NCBI GenBank assembly: GCA_947259915.1
Contig: CAMYOC010000049.1
Coordinates: forward strand, 97,539 to 161,538
DNA from: an uncultured Gammaproteobacteria bacterium
Lineage (GTDB): Bacteria; Pseudomonadota; Gammaproteobacteria; Steroidobacterales; XN24
Direction of reading: 5' to 3'
Length of the DNA stretch: 64,000 nt
Both the position numbers and the translations under genes were made by a program. The notes under the pieces were generated by a model that made no database searches, was not told where the DNA came from, and saw nothing but the letters and a program-made list of their open reading frames with translations. Position 1 is the stretch's first letter, and the number at the start of each line of letters is the position of its first letter. Below, in pieces: positions 7,714 through 18,471 of this stretch.

Positions 7714-8252
7714 GGGAATGCAGCCTCCAGCGTAGATCCGACGGGGGTTGGCGGGATCGTCGGTCCCGCGCGCAGACGCCAGCACGGCCGGTCCTGATCA
7801 TCGATCAGATCTCGCCGATACAACCAGACACGGGCGTCTTCGGCATCGTTATCGAACCAGGCGGCCGCGGATCCGAGGCGGAAAGAATACCCCCAGGCAT
7901 CCATATCGGCACACATGCGATTGCTGCCAAAGCCCGGTATCAGCCCGGCCAGCAGTATCTGCAGATAACAGACCGCGTTCTCTTCCTCGTAGTCTCCGCC
8001 TGCATCGGTGTCGAGCTGATCGCGGCGCCGCGGACTCATACAGACATAATGGCAGGCCTCGTGGAGTACCGAATGAACGGGCGTGTCGGGACGCGCATAC
8101 ACGCTGCCGCCGATCAGTCCGGCTTCCTCGTCACCCCAGTAGGACCCGGGCACCGGCTGCGAGGGCGCGACCATCTCGAGCTGCAGACCGTAGCGGCCAA
8201 GCAATTCAGCCAGGGCATCCGACCAGCCGTCATTGAGGCGCTGCACAATCAC
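7710..8252 (-). CDS. Conserved protein with an HEACH metal-site motif
   Basis: The protein has 180 residues and no signal peptide or membrane helix. HSVLHEACHYVC (about residues 61-72) fits the HExxH zinc-metalloprotease pattern, with an acidic cluster (YEEENAVCYLQILL, about 88-101) where gluzincins carry the third ligand. Related uncharacterised proteobacterial proteins are known to me only as conserved hypotheticals. The gene overlaps lptE (4 nt) upstream and the zinc-ribbon gene (4 nt) downstream, so three genes are tightly coupled. The protease function is inferred only from the motif. Confidence 0.68.
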   Translation of the reverse strand: MIVQRLNDGWSDALAELLGRYGLQLEMVAPSQPVPGSYWGDEEAGLIGGSVYARPDTPVHSVLHEACHYVCMSPRRRDQLDTDAGGDYEEENAVCYLQILLAGLIPGFGSNRMCADMDAWGYSFRLGSAAAWFDNDAEDARVWLYRRDLIDDQDRPCWRLRAGPTIPPTPVGSTLEAAFP

Positions 8253-8749
8253 GGATCCGCCGCCTCCAGCGACGCCATCCGGCGTGCGATGACGCCGGCG
8301 ATCTCCCGCGCCAGCGCCCTACGCAGCAGAGACTCTTCATCGGCCTTGGCCAGCACTTCAAGTTCGTTATAGGTATAGATCCGCGTGCGCGTGACGCTCT
8401 GCGGCGCGAGGATGACCTCGTCGCCGACGACGACGCGATAGATGGCGGAATAGAAGACGCGGTATTCCTGGGGGCGGTTACGCGCGGAGATAGACTCTAC
8501 CTCGCGTCCCGAACGATCTCGCACGATCTGCAACACAGCCCTGGCATCAGAAGAGGCTGCAGTGGTGGTCACCTTCGACACCTTGAGCGCCCGCTCCAGC
8601 TCTCGGGCGAGGTCGGTATTGCGATCGGGAATTTCGACAAACACCGGCACCATGTCCGGCGATGGCGCGACGCGACCCTGCAGCTGGTAACCGCAGCCAG
8701 CGACAGCCAGAGCCAGCAACACCAGAGTTGTGCGTAAGGCTGGCATCAT
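8249..8749 (-). CDS. lptE: LPS assembly lipoprotein LptE
   Basis: LptE plugs the LptD barrel and helps insert lipopolysaccharide into the outer membrane. The 166-residue protein has a lipobox LAVAGC (Cys19) immediately followed by GYQLQGR, the hallmark LptE N-terminus, and the later RVFYSAIYRV and TRTRIYTYNE segments are typical. The start overlaps the leuS stop as TGATG, the conserved leuS-lptE coupling. Downstream it overlaps an unknown HEACH-motif gene instead of holA. Confidence 0.95.
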   Translation of the reverse strand: MMPALRTTLVLLALAVAGCGYQLQGRVAPSPDMVPVFVEIPDRNTDLARELERALKVSKVTTTAASSDARAVLQIVRDRSGREVESISARNRPQEYRVFYSAIYRVVVGDEVILAPQSVTRTRIYTYNELEVLAKADEESLLRRALAREIAGVIARRMASLEAADP

Positions 8750-11331
8750 CAGACGACGATATTGACCAGACGTCCCGGCACGACCACCACCTTGCGGATC
8801 GCATGGTCGGCAACAAAACGCTGCACGTTGGGTTCGGCCAGCGCTGCCGCCTCGATGATTTCCTTGCTGGCGTCAGCGGCAACGCGGATACGACCGCGCA
8901 GCTTGCCGCGCACCTGAACCACCATCTCGACTTCCTCCTCGACCAACGCCGACTCGTCCACGGCCGGCCAGGATGCATTCACCACCAGGCCCTGCTGACC
9001 GAGCGCCTGCCACATGACCTGAGCAATGTGGGGCACGATCGGCGACAGCATGAGCACGACCGCCTTCAGCACCTCCTGGCGCACAGCCCGCGCCGCCTCA
9101 CCCGAGTCCTCGAAGCGAGCCAGGCTGTTCATCAATTCCATGATCGCGGCGATCGCGGTATTGAAGGTAAATCGCCTGCCCATGTCGTCACCGACCTTGG
9201 CGATGGTCTGATGCAGACGACGGCGCATGTCGATGTGGACGGCCTCGAGCTCCAGATCAGCTGCGGGCCCGCTCGGCGTACCAGCGGCGATGTGGCTGCG
9301 CACCGCCTTCCAGACACGCTTGAGGAACCGATTCGCGCCTTCCACGCCTTCATCGGACCATTCCAGCGACTGCTCCGGCGGCGCCGCGAACATCGCAAAC
9401 AGACGCACCGTATCCGCGCCGTACTTGTCGACCAGTGATTGCGGGTCGACGCCGTTGTTCTTGGATTTGGACATCGTCGTGCGGCCCGCGTGCACGACTT
9501 CGGCGCCGTCCTTGTCCCAGGTCGCCGCGGTGATCTCGCCCTTCTCGTCGCGCACCACCGACACCTCGCTTGGCGCAATCCACAGACGTCCCGCATCGGC
9601 GCTGTCGCGATAGAAGGAGTCGGCCAGCACCATACCCTGGCAAAGCAGGTTGGTGGCCGGCTCGTCGCAGCCGACCAGGCTGCTGTCGCGCATCAATTTG
9701 TGCCAGAAGCGGAAATAAAGGAGATGCATGACCGCATGCTCGATGCCGCCGATGTACTGATCCACCGGCAGCCAGAAGTCCGCGTTCTCGTCGACGATGG
9801 CCTCGGCCCCCGGAGAGCAGTAACGGGCGTAATACCAGGACGACTCGACAAAAGTATCAAAGGTATCGGTCTCGCGCTCCGCGGCACCGCCGCAGCGCGG
9901 GCAACGGGTCTGACGCCATTCCGGATCCGCCTTGAGCGGCGACTGCACACCCATGAACTTGACGTCTTCAGGCAGCACCACGGGCAGATCCGACTCCGGC
10001 ACCGACACCGGACCGCAGTCGGCGCAGTGGATGATCGGAATCGGACAGCCCCAGTAGCGTTGACGAGACACGCCCCAATCCCGCAGCCGGTAGTTGATCT
10101 TGCGTCCGCCCCGGCCCTCCTGCTCGAAGCGCTCAGCCAGTTTGTCGAAAGCCTGCGCCGAGCTCAGACCGTCGTATTCACCGCTGTTGATCAAACGGCC
10201 GTGATCGAGGAAGGCCCCCGCTGCCAGATCGGCCTCGGCGCCGTCGACCGGTGCGATCACTTGCACGATGGGCAGGCCGTAGCGGGTGGCGAACTCCCAG
10301 TCCCGTTGATCATGGGCAGGCACGGCCATCACCGCGCCGGTGCCGTAACCGGCCAGCACGAAATTTGCCACGTAGACGGGCACATCTGCCCCGGTCACCG
10401 GGTGCCGGGCCGGGATGCCCAGGGCCATGCCCTTCTTTTCCAGTGTCTCGAGGACCGCCTCTGACGCCTGCACCCGGCGGCATTCGGCCACAAACCCGGC
10501 CACCGCGGCATCGTCCGCCGCCGCCGCTTCGGCCAGCGGATGCTCTGGTGCGACGGCCATGTAGGTCGCCCCCATCAGCGTGTCTGGCCGCGTGGTGAAC
10601 ACGGTCACCGGCTCGTGTCCGGGGACGTCGAAACGGATCTCCATGCCCTCGGAGCGCCCGATCCAGTTGCGCTGCATGGTCTTGACCGCGTCGGGCCATC
10701 CGGGCAGGCGGTCGAGCCAGTCGAGCAACTCGTCAGCGTAGTCGGTTATCTTCAGGAACCACTGCGGAATTTCGCGACGCTCCACCGGCGCGCCGGAGCG
10801 CCAGCCGCGACCATCCACCACTTGCTCGTTGGCCAGCACTGTCTGATCCACCGGATCCCAGTTGACCACCGAGCTCTTGCGGTAGACCAGGCCTTGCTCG
10901 TACAGGCGGGTGAACATCAGCTGTTCCCAGCGGTAGTACTCCGGCCGACAGGTAGTGACTTCGCGGCGCCAGTCGTAGGCAAAACCCAGCCGCTGCAGCT
11001 GGTTACGCATATAGCCGATGTTTTCATAGGTCCATTGCGCCGGCGGTACGCCATGCTTGATGGCGGCATTCTCCGCCGGCAGCCCGAAGGCGTCCCAGCC
11101 CATCGGCTGCAGCACGTTCTTGCCCAGCAGACGCTGGTAGCGGCTGATCACATCGCCGATGGTGTAGTTGCGCACATGGCCCATGTGCAGGCGGCCGCTG
11201 GGATAGGGCAGCATCGAAAGACAATAAAACTTCTCGCGCGTCGGGTCCGGCTCGACCTCGAAGCACCGGGAATCGTCCCACTGCGCCTGTACCGCGGGTT
11301 CGATGACGTCTGGTTTGTATGTCTCTTCCAT
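8749..11331 (-). CDS. leuS: Leucyl-tRNA synthetase
   Basis: This 860-residue class I synthetase is full length. The HIGH motif appears as HMGH in [15 protein letters not shown] (about residues 42-56) and the KMSKS motif as MSKSK around residue 619. The connective CP1 editing domain lies between them ([12 protein letters not shown] and the [15 protein letters not shown] motif). A zinc-type cysteine set is in the insert around the CPIP/CADC and CPRC segments. It charges tRNA-Leu in the cytoplasm. It is the first gene of the leuS-lptE group, with a 67-bp gap to lnt. Confidence 0.98.
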   Translation of the reverse strand: MEETYKPDVIEPAVQAQWDDSRCFEVEPDPTREKFYCLSMLPYPSGRLHMGHVRNYTIGDVISRYQRLLGKNVLQPMGWDAFGLPAENAAIKHGVPPAQWTYENIGYMRNQLQRLGFAYDWRREVTTCRPEYYRWEQLMFTRLYEQGLVYRKSSVVNWDPVDQTVLANEQVVDGRGWRSGAPVERREIPQWFLKITDYADELLDWLDRLPGWPDAVKTMQRNWIGRSEGMEIRFDVPGHEPVTVFTTRPDTLMGATYMAVAPEHPLAEAAAADDAAVAGFVAECRRVQASEAVLETLEKKGMALGIPARHPVTGADVPVYVANFVLAGYGTGAVMAVPAHDQRDWEFATRYGLPIVQVIAPVDGAEADLAAGAFLDHGRLINSGEYDGLSSAQAFDKLAERFEQEGRGGRKINYRLRDWGVSRQRYWGCPIPIIHCADCGPVSVPESDLPVVLPEDVKFMGVQSPLKADPEWRQTRCPRCGGAAERETDTFDTFVESSWYYARYCSPGAEAIVDENADFWLPVDQYIGGIEHAVMHLLYFRFWHKLMRDSSLVGCDEPATNLLCQGMVLADSFYRDSADAGRLWIAPSEVSVVRDEKGEITAATWDKDGAEVVHAGRTTMSKSKNNGVDPQSLVDKYGADTVRLFAMFAAPPEQSLEWSDEGVEGANRFLKRVWKAVRSHIAAGTPSGPAADLELEAVHIDMRRRLHQTIAKVGDDMGRRFTFNTAIAAIMELMNSLARFEDSGEAARAVRQEVLKAVVLMLSPIVPHIAQVMWQALGQQGLVVNASWPAVDESALVEEEVEMVVQVRGKLRGRIRVAADASKEIIEAAALAEPNVQRFVADHAIRKVVVVPGRLVNIVV

Positions 11332-11398
11332 GGGAGTGTCTTGCCGCAGTGCGGTTGGCGCAGGATAACGCGAGGCCCGACCTTGTACCAGACGTTAC

Positions 11399-12898
11399 TC
11401 AGGCGGCGGAACGACGGCAGACAAGTACTGCCCCCAGCCCCGCCAACACCAGGACCAGTAGCCAGCCATTGCCGACGATCACAAACGGCGTGGACCCGGT
11501 GTAGGGTCTGATGCTGGCGGTCAGGACGTCAGTCTCGAATTGCGGCGAGGTGTCGATGACGCGGCCGTCCGGCGCGATCACCGCCGAGATACCCGTATTG
11601 GTCGCCCGCAGCAGATAGCGGCCAGCTTCGATGGCGCGCATGCGCGCCATCTGCAGATGCTGGTGCGGCGCGATGGAGTCACCGAACCAGGCGTCATTGC
11701 TGACATTGATCAGTACATCGGCCTCCGGCAGGAACACGCGCTGCTCTGCGCCGAACGCGTCCTCGTAACAGATCGACGCCGCCGCCTGCAGACCCGCTAC
11801 CGACAGTGGCTCCGGCGTCGCGTCGCCGGCGGCGATATCCACATAGGGCAGACTCATCAGACGCATCCAGTGGCGGACGAATTCGGGCACCGGAAAATAC
11901 TCACCAAACGGCACCAGATGCCGCTTGCGATAGATGCCGGGCGGCTCGTCGAGAACCAGCAACGCGTTGTAATAGCGTCCGCTTTCGGGATCCCGCTCGA
12001 GCATACCGAGCATGATCGCCGCACCGTGGCCGGTCGCTTCCAGACGCATCGCCTCCAGATAATCGAGCTCCTCATGGACGATCGCCGGGATCGCGGCCTC
12101 GGGCCAGATGATCAGATCCCGATCGAGAACCTCGCGGGTCAGCCTCCGATACAGGTCTTTGGTCGGTTCGAGTTCCTCCGGCAGCCATTTCCGGTCCTGA
12201 GCCACGGCGCCCTGGATCAGCGCTACGCGCAGCTCTCTCTCGCCCGGCGCCACCCAGTTTTTTTGCGCCAGGACCACGCCGCCACCGAGGATCATCGCAC
12301 CCAGCGTCAACGCAAGAATCCGTTCGCGCACGCCGCCGCCGATCAGCGCCACGCCGGCACCCGCCAGCAGGGCCGCTGCCAGGCTGATGCCGTAAACCCC
12401 GAGTACCGGCCCATAGGCCGCCAGCCAGCCGTCGCTGAACGCATAACCGAGGCTGAGCCAGGGGAATCCCGAGAACAGCCAGCCGCGCAGCCACTCCATC
12501 AGGACCCAGCCGCAGGGCAACAGGACGAACCAGCTCCAGCCGCCGCGAACCACAGCACGGGCGTGCAGGAAGCCGAGCAGCGCCGTGTAGCCAGCCATGA
12601 TGGTCACCAGCGCCAGCATCAGCACGACAGCCAGCGGGGCCGGCGCCTGACCGAAGATATGGATGCTGATATAGAGCCAGTAGGTGCCGGCGAGGAACGC
12701 GCCGGCGCCCCAGCAAAACCCCAGCCAGGCGGCCTGTCGCGCCGGGACCCGGTCCCATAACAGCCACAACACGGCCGGCGAGATCACCGCCAGTGAAGAG
12801 ACGCCGAACGGCGCGAAGGCCAGGGGCAGACATGCCCCGGCGGCGGCAGCCGCCATCAGCATGTATCCCGGTCTCAGGAGCGGTGGCCTGACGCTCAT
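11399..12898 (-). CDS. lnt: Apolipoprotein N-acyltransferase
   Basis: Lnt adds the third acyl chain to lipoproteins at the inner membrane. The 499-residue protein has six to eight N-terminal membrane helices (about 1-210) and a periplasmic nitrilase-type domain with the catalytic triad: Glu in WPEAAIPA, Lys in KRHLVPFGEYFP and Cys in ASICYEDAFG. A C-terminal helix closes the protein. It lies 10 bp after corC (ybeX), the conserved ybeZ-ybeY-ybeX-lnt order. Its substrates here would include LptE and the lipoproteins found elsewhere in the window. Confidence 0.97.
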   Translation of the reverse strand: MSVRPPLLRPGYMLMAAAAAGACLPLAFAPFGVSSLAVISPAVLWLLWDRVPARQAAWLGFCWGAGAFLAGTYWLYISIHIFGQAPAPLAVVLMLALVTIMAGYTALLGFLHARAVVRGGWSWFVLLPCGWVLMEWLRGWLFSGFPWLSLGYAFSDGWLAAYGPVLGVYGISLAAALLAGAGVALIGGGVRERILALTLGAMILGGGVVLAQKNWVAPGERELRVALIQGAVAQDRKWLPEELEPTKDLYRRLTREVLDRDLIIWPEAAIPAIVHEELDYLEAMRLEATGHGAAIMLGMLERDPESGRYYNALLVLDEPPGIYRKRHLVPFGEYFPVPEFVRHWMRLMSLPYVDIAAGDATPEPLSVAGLQAAASICYEDAFGAEQRVFLPEADVLINVSNDAWFGDSIAPHQHLQMARMRAIEAGRYLLRATNTGISAVIAPDGRVIDTSPQFETDVLTASIRPYTGSTPFVIVGNGWLLVLVLAGLGAVLVCRRSAA

Positions 12899-12908
12899 CC
12901 GGACCGGC

Positions 12909-13781
12909 TTATCCGGCCGCGACTCGCCGGGCTCCGGGCAGCCTGGCCTGGACCGTGTAGATGCGTCGCCGGTCCGACTTGACCACGGTGAAACTGATGT
13001 CGTCGAGGCTCACCTTGTCACCACGCCGCGGCAACCGGCCGAGTTGATGCATCACCAGCCCGCCGATGGTGTCGTATTCCTCGTCATCGAGTTCGGTGCC
13101 GAACTCCTCGTTGAAATCCTCGATCCGGGCCAGGGCACGCACCGCATAGACTCCGTCACCCTCCTCGCGGAAATCCGGTATTTCGTCCGGATCATGCTCG
13201 TCACCTATATCGCCGACGATCTGTTCCAGCACGTCCTCGATGGTGAGCAGGCCGGATACCCCGCCATACTCGTCAACGACGATGGCCATGTGGTTGCGGT
13301 TGATGCGGAACTCGCGTAGCAAAACGTTCAGCCGCTTGCTTTCCGGGATATAGATGACCGGCCGCAGCACCTCGCGGATATCGAAGCGCTGATCCTCGTT
13401 CTCGGCGAAAAAGCGCAGCAGGTCCTTGGCCAGCAAGATGCCCACCACCTCGTCCCGGTCCTCGCCGATCACCGGAAAGCGTGAATGTCCCGAGGCGAGG
13501 ATCGCCTGTAACAGCGCCCGGGGCGATGCGCTGCGCTCCAGTACGACCATCTGAGAGCGCGGGATCATGATGTCGCGGACCTGCATCTCGGAGACGTCCA
13601 GCACACCCTCCAACATCGCCCTCTCCTCATCGTCGAAGACGTGTTCGCGGCTGGCCTCTCTGAGCACTTCCAGGAATTGCTCGCGGTCTGTGGGATGGGG
13701 GGCGAAGGTCCGCCACAACCACTGCAGCCAACGCGGCCGGGCGGCGGCGGAGCGGGGACTCGGAGGTTGATCGTCGGCCAT
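12909..13781 (-). CDS. corC: CorC/HlyC-type CBS-domain protein (YbeX)
   Basis: This 290-residue cytoplasmic protein has two CBS domains (about 75-200; MIPRSQMVVLE and VDEYGGVSGLLTIEDVLEQI are typical) and a C-terminal CorC_HlyC domain (about 210-285). It lacks the membrane domain of the longer CNNM relatives. YbeX is linked to magnesium/cobalt homeostasis and to ribosome maturation together with YbeY. It directly follows ybeY with no gap. Confidence 0.95.
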   Translation of the reverse strand: MADDQPPSPRSAAARPRWLQWLWRTFAPHPTDREQFLEVLREASREHVFDDEERAMLEGVLDVSEMQVRDIMIPRSQMVVLERSASPRALLQAILASGHSRFPVIGEDRDEVVGILLAKDLLRFFAENEDQRFDIREVLRPVIYIPESKRLNVLLREFRINRNHMAIVVDEYGGVSGLLTIEDVLEQIVGDIGDEHDPDEIPDFREEGDGVYAVRALARIEDFNEEFGTELDDEEYDTIGGLVMHQLGRLPRRGDKVSLDDISFTVVKSDRRRIYTVQARLPGARRVAAG

Positions 13782-14282
13782 TTAGGGTGTCCCATCCTCG
13801 GCGCGGACCGCCGGCGGGGCTGCACCGGCCGGGATCCGGTAAGGGTCAGCATACCCGAGACCGCCCAATATCTGCACCTCCAGGGCCTCCATCTGCCGCG
13901 CCTGCTCGTCGTCCTGATGGTCATAACCAAGCAGATGCAGGGTGCCATGGACCACCATGTGGGCCCAGTGGGCCTCTTCGGGCTTAGCCTGCTCCATGGC
14001 CTCACGCATTACCACCGGGCGGCAGATCACCAGATCCCCGAGCGCTGGCTCATCGACAAAATCGGGTACATCGGCAGGGAAGGCCAACACGTTGGTGGGG
14101 CTGTCCTTGTGCCGATAGCGCTGGTTCAGTTCGCGACTCTCGTCTGCGTCAACCACGCGTACGGTCAGCTCTGCCGCCTCGCGGTGCGATGCCGTCGTCG
14201 CGGCGACCCAACGCTGGAACTGACTGGCCGCCGGCACGCTCTCGCCCGGCGAGGCCAGCTGCAGCACCACCGTAGCGCTCAT
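13782..14282 (-). CDS. ybeY: Endoribonuclease YbeY, rRNA maturation factor
   Basis: The 166-residue protein carries the zinc motif HGTLHLLGYDH (about residues 120-130), matching H3xH5xH of the UPF0054 family. YbeY is a single-strand RNase needed for 16S rRNA 3' end maturation and 70S quality control. The segment SPTNVLAFPAD is another family signature. It overlaps phoH by 4 nt and abuts corC, so the phoH-ybeY-corC-lnt operon is intact. Confidence 0.97.
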   Translation of the reverse strand: MSATVVLQLASPGESVPAASQFQRWVAATTASHREAAELTVRVVDADESRELNQRYRHKDSPTNVLAFPADVPDFVDEPALGDLVICRPVVMREAMEQAKPEEAHWAHMVVHGTLHLLGYDHQDDEQARQMEALEVQILGGLGYADPYRIPAGAAPPAVRAEDGTP

Positions 14283-15262
14283 GTGCCACCCTGCTCGTCA
14301 TCAGCTTTGTCGTAGGCCTCGACAATGCGCTGGACCAGCGGATGGCGCACCACGTCGCGGGAAGTAAAGAAATTGAAGGCGACACCGTGGATATCGGTCA
14401 GCACTTCCGTGGCATGCAGCAATCCCGACTGGCGGCCGGACGGCAGGTCAGTCTGGGTCACGTCGCCGGTGACGACGGCGCGAGAGCCGAAACCGATCCG
14501 GGTCAGGAACATCTTCATCTGTTCGCCGGTAGTGTTTTGGGCCTCGTCGAGGATGACGAACGACTCGTTCAGGGTTCGTCCGCGCATAAACGCCAGCGGC
14601 GCGACTTCGATCACGCTGCGCTCGATCAGACGCCCAACGCGCTCGAAACCAAGCATCTCGTAAAGGGCGTCGTACATCGGGCGCAGATACGGATCCACCT
14701 TTTGCGCCAGGTCACCGGGCAGGAACCCGAGCCGCTCGCCGGCCTCTACCGCCGGGCGCACCAGCACGATGCGCCGGACCTGATCCGTGTCCAGTGCCTC
14801 GACCGCACCGGCGACGGCCAGATAGGTCTTGCCCGTGCCAGCCGGGCCGATGCCGAAGATCAGATCCTGTTGGCGGATATTGCGCAAATAATCGCGCTGG
14901 TTGCCGCCGCGAGCGTGGACCCGGCGCCGCGGCGTCTCGAAGAACATGTCACCAGCCGCCGCATCCTGATCCGGCACCATGCCCGACTCCTGCACCGCCA
15001 TGTGTACCCGCTCCGGACTGATCTCCTCCGACTCGGTCAGCCGAAAAAGCTCGCCGAGAATGCCGGCCACCCGTTCCACCAGCTCCGCCGGACCACTGAC
15101 GCGGAATTGGTTGCCGCGACTGCCGATGGTGACCCCCAGCCGCTCTTCCAGCTGACGCATGTTTTGATCGAATTGACCACACAGATTGGCCAGACGCTTA
15201 TTGTCGGCAGGCTCGAGCTCGAATTCGAGAGTGGTGGTCTGCGCCGTCAAGTCATGTTCCAT
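14279..15262 (-). CDS. ybeZ: PhoH-like ATPase (YbeZ)
   Basis: The 327-residue protein has a short KH-like N-terminal region and a PhoH RecA-fold ATPase domain. The Walker A motif is GPAGTGKTYLA (about 136-146), and the Walker B is in SFVILDEAQNTT. PhoH/YbeZ proteins are predicted RNA helicases partnered with YbeY. The coding region begins right before the miaB stop (adjacent, no gap), so miaB-ybeZ-ybeY-corC-lnt is probably one transcript. The start at 15262 gives the usual length. Confidence 0.96.
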   Translation of the reverse strand: MEHDLTAQTTTLEFELEPADNKRLANLCGQFDQNMRQLEERLGVTIGSRGNQFRVSGPAELVERVAGILGELFRLTESEEISPERVHMAVQESGMVPDQDAAAGDMFFETPRRRVHARGGNQRDYLRNIRQQDLIFGIGPAGTGKTYLAVAGAVEALDTDQVRRIVLVRPAVEAGERLGFLPGDLAQKVDPYLRPMYDALYEMLGFERVGRLIERSVIEVAPLAFMRGRTLNESFVILDEAQNTTGEQMKMFLTRIGFGSRAVVTGDVTQTDLPSGRQSGLLHATEVLTDIHGVAFNFFTSRDVVRHPLVQRIVEAYDKADDEQGGT

Positions 15263-16603
15263 TCAAGCCGCGCGCGAGCGATCGGCGAGGCGGCCGCGAA
15301 GGGAGTTCGGCAGCGCTTCGGTGATCAGCACATCGGCGAAATCTCCGATCAGCGCCGCCGGGCCATCGAAATTTACCCAGCGCATATTCTCGGTGCGACC
15401 CGCCAGCTGACGCGCATCCTTCTTCGATGGCCGCTCAACCAGCACACGCTGCACGCTGCCCACCATGTCACGGCTGATGGCCATGGCTTGCTGGTTGATC
15501 CGCGCCTGCAGCAACTCCAGGCGCTGTTGCTTGACCGTGTGATCAACGTCGTCGGACAGTGACGCGGCAGGCGTCCCGGGCCGCTTGCTGTAGATAAAAC
15601 TGAAGGACTGGTCGAAACCGATCTCGGCAATCAGATCCATGGTCGCTGCGAAATCGCCCTCGGTCTCGCCCGGAAAGCCGACGATAAAATCTGACGAGAT
15701 GCTGATGTCCGGACGCACCTCGCGCAGCCGGCGGATCTTTTGTTTGTACTCGAGGGCGGTATGACCGCGCTTCATCATCGCCAGGATCCGGTCGGAACCG
15801 CTCTGCACTGGCAGATGCAGAAAATTGGCCAGTTGTGGCACATCCGCATAAGCGTCGATCAGACTCTGGGAAAACTCCAGCGGATGGGAGGTGGTAAAGC
15901 GGATCCGTTCGACGCCGTCGGCGGCCGCGACAAAACGGATCAGGCTGCCGAGATCGCACAGGGTGCCGTCTTCCATCGGGCCGCGATAGGCGTTGACATT
16001 CTGGCCAAGGAGATTGATCTCCTTCACCCCCTGCTCTGCCAGGCGCACGACTTCCGCGACCACATCATCGAAGGGCCGGCTGATCTCCTCGCCGCGGGTA
16101 TAAGGCACGACGCAGAAACTGCAGTACTTGCTGCAGCCCTCCATGATCGAGACGAAGGCCGTAGGGCCATCCGCGCGCGGCGCCGGCAGGCGGTCGAATT
16201 TCTCGATCTCCGGGAAAGAGATATCGACCACGGCGCGACCCTTGCCGCGGACCTGCTGCAACATCTCCGGCAATCGATGCAGGGTCTGCGGGCCAAACAC
16301 CATGTCGACCTGCGGCGCGCGGCGGATCACCGCGTCGCCCTCCTGGCTGGCCACGCAGCCGCCGACACCAATCACGATCTCCGGGCGCGCCTGCTTGAGC
16401 ATTTTCCAGCGCCCCAGCAGCGAGAACACCTTCTCCTGGGCTTTTTCGCGTATCGAACAGGTGTTGAGCAACAGCACGTCCGCTTCCTCGGGCGCGGACA
16501 CGAGATCGAGACCATGGGAGACCCGCAGCACGTCCGCCATCTTGGCGGAATCGTACTCGTTCATCTGACACCCAAAGGTCTTGATATAGAGCTTGCCCTT
16601 CAT
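15263..16603 (-). CDS. miaB: tRNA-2-methylthio-N6-dimethylallyladenosine synthase
   Basis: This 446-residue radical-SAM methylthiotransferase modifies A37 of tRNAs. It has the N-terminal UPF0004 domain with three cluster cysteines ([23 protein letters not shown]), the radical-SAM motif CSKYCSFC (about 155-162) and a C-terminal TRAM domain (last 65 residues). The start at 16603 ([12 protein letters not shown]) is the family start, preceded by GAGGCAGG. A 132-codon upstream in-frame extension lacks any similarity and is rejected. Confidence 0.97.
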   Translation of the reverse strand: MKGKLYIKTFGCQMNEYDSAKMADVLRVSHGLDLVSAPEEADVLLLNTCSIREKAQEKVFSLLGRWKMLKQARPEIVIGVGGCVASQEGDAVIRRAPQVDMVFGPQTLHRLPEMLQQVRGKGRAVVDISFPEIEKFDRLPAPRADGPTAFVSIMEGCSKYCSFCVVPYTRGEEISRPFDDVVAEVVRLAEQGVKEINLLGQNVNAYRGPMEDGTLCDLGSLIRFVAAADGVERIRFTTSHPLEFSQSLIDAYADVPQLANFLHLPVQSGSDRILAMMKRGHTALEYKQKIRRLREVRPDISISSDFIVGFPGETEGDFAATMDLIAEIGFDQSFSFIYSKRPGTPAASLSDDVDHTVKQQRLELLQARINQQAMAISRDMVGSVQRVLVERPSKKDARQLAGRTENMRWVNFDGPAALIGDFADVLITEALPNSLRGRLADRSRAA

Positions 16604-16661
16604 CCGAGCCTGCCTCAGGAGGCTAAAAGGTACTACCTGATCTTGCGCCGATTCAAACCGG

Positions 16662-18392
16662 TCAGCGGATGTAACCGAGACTCTCGAGCTTGACCAGGAT
16701 CCGGTGCGCGGCCTGATCCGGAGAGACTTCGCGGGTGTCGATAACGATTTCCGCCTGCTCTGGCGCCTCATAGGGATCGCTGATACCCGTGAATTCCTTG
16801 ATGATCCCGGCCCTGGCCTTGGCGTACAGACCCTTGCGGTCGCGCTGCTCGCAGACCTCCAGCGGCGTGGCCACATGGATCTCGACCATGCCGCCGACTT
16901 CTTCCACCATTTCGCGGACCTGACGACGCGTGGTCTGGTAAGGCGCGATCGGTGCGCAGATCGCGATGCCGCCGTTCTTGGCAATCTCGCTGGCGACATA
17001 GCCGATACGCAGGATGTTCAGGTCGCGGTGCTCGCGCGAGAAACCGAGTTCGCTGGACAGGTTCTTGCGTACGACGTCGCCGTCGAGCAACGAGATGCGT
17101 CGCCCGCCTTGCTCCATCAGCTTGACCATCAGCGCGTTGGCGATGGTGGACTTGCCAGAGCCGGACAGGCCGGTGAAAAAGATCACGAAACCCTGCTGGT
17201 GCCGCGGCGGATGCGTCTTGCGCAGCTCCTCGATTACGTCCGGGTAGGAGAACCAGGACGGCACGTCGAGCCCCTCCTGCAGACGCCGGCGGAATTCGGT
17301 GCCGGAGATATTGAGCACCGTCTCGCCCTCATGGGTCTCGTCTACCGGAACGTATTGGGCCCGGTCCTCGACGAACACGACCATCTGGAACGGCACCATC
17401 TCGATACCGATCTCGTCCCGATACTCGTTCATCAATTCCTGAGCGTCGTAGGGACCGTAGAAGTCCTTTCCTTTGCTGTCCTTACCGGGTCCGGCGTGAT
17501 CGCGGCCGACGATAAAATGGGTGCAACCATAATTGCGCCGGATCAACGCATGCCACAGTGCCTCGCGCGGACCGGCCATGCGCATCGCCAGCGGCAGCAG
17601 GCTCAGGCTGGTGGTCTGTTCCGGATAATGGTGCAGCAACCGCTCATAGCAACGGACGCGGGTGAAGTGGTCCACGTCGCCCGGCTTGGTCATCCCGACG
17701 ACCGGATGGATCAACAGATTGGCCTCCACGTCGCGGGCAGCGCGGAAAGTCAGCTCCTGGTGCGCCCGGTGCATAGGATTGCGGGTCTGGAAGGCCACGA
17801 CCTTGCGCCAGCCCAGCTTTTGCAGACGCTGACGCAGTTCGGCCGGGGTATCCCGAAGATGGCGGAAGTCATAATGGATCGGGGGTTCCACGCCGCGCAG
17901 CCGGCCGCCCACATAAACCGGATGCGCCAGGTTCATCAGATAATGGACGCCGGGATGCGCCTGATCGGTGGCGCCGAACACACCACGCGCTTCGGCCTCC
18001 TTGTCCGGCGTCCAGACGTCACCGACCTCCATGGTCGCGATCAGCACGCCTTCCTGATCGCGCAGCGCGATATGGGCGCCGGCCTCCAGATTGGCGGCGA
18101 AGGCCTCGCTCACATCGAGCGTGATCGGCATCGGCCACAGGGTCCCGTCACCGAGGCGCATTTCCTTGACTACGCCGTCGTAATCGGCCTGACTGAGGAA
18201 ACCTTCGAGCGGCGAGAAGGCGCCGTTCAACAACAGCTCGATGTCGCAAAGCTGCCGCGGCGTCAGATCCCACGACAGATAGTCCATCGCCTTCTTGCGC
18301 TCGGCGTCAGCCGCAGCCTGGTCAAGATAAAGGTCCTTGAGTTCGCCGCCGTGCGGCGGGATCAGCTGCGGGGCGCTGTCGTGGCGATCCAT
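16662..18392 (-). CDS. Bifunctional sulfate adenylyltransferase / adenylylsulfate kinase
   Basis: The 576-residue fusion has an N-terminal PUA-like and ATP-sulfurylase domain (about 1-390; [13 protein letters not shown] and GRDHAGPG are the nucleotide motifs) followed by an APS kinase domain (about 395-570; P-loop GLSGSGKST, then [10 protein letters not shown]). Together they turn sulfate into APS and then PAPS for assimilation or sulfation. The ATG at 18392 follows GGAGACAGGA. Readings further upstream overlap nothing known. Fused single-chain enzymes occur in several Gammaproteobacteria in place of CysDN plus CysC. It sits 79 bp downstream of ssb, possibly with its own promoter. Confidence 0.93.
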   Translation of the reverse strand: MDRHDSAPQLIPPHGGELKDLYLDQAAADAERKKAMDYLSWDLTPRQLCDIELLLNGAFSPLEGFLSQADYDGVVKEMRLGDGTLWPMPITLDVSEAFAANLEAGAHIALRDQEGVLIATMEVGDVWTPDKEAEARGVFGATDQAHPGVHYLMNLAHPVYVGGRLRGVEPPIHYDFRHLRDTPAELRQRLQKLGWRKVVAFQTRNPMHRAHQELTFRAARDVEANLLIHPVVGMTKPGDVDHFTRVRCYERLLHHYPEQTTSLSLLPLAMRMAGPREALWHALIRRNYGCTHFIVGRDHAGPGKDSKGKDFYGPYDAQELMNEYRDEIGIEMVPFQMVVFVEDRAQYVPVDETHEGETVLNISGTEFRRRLQEGLDVPSWFSYPDVIEELRKTHPPRHQQGFVIFFTGLSGSGKSTIANALMVKLMEQGGRRISLLDGDVVRKNLSSELGFSREHRDLNILRIGYVASEIAKNGGIAICAPIAPYQTTRRQVREMVEEVGGMVEIHVATPLEVCEQRDRKGLYAKARAGIIKEFTGISDPYEAPEQAEIVIDTREVSPDQAAHRILVKLESLGYIR

Positions 18393-18471
18393 AATCCTGT
18401 CTCCGTAAAAGAAGCGCCGCGACCCGGCAACCGGATCGCGGCAACTAAAATGTGCTGTGGGCCCGGTCCGC

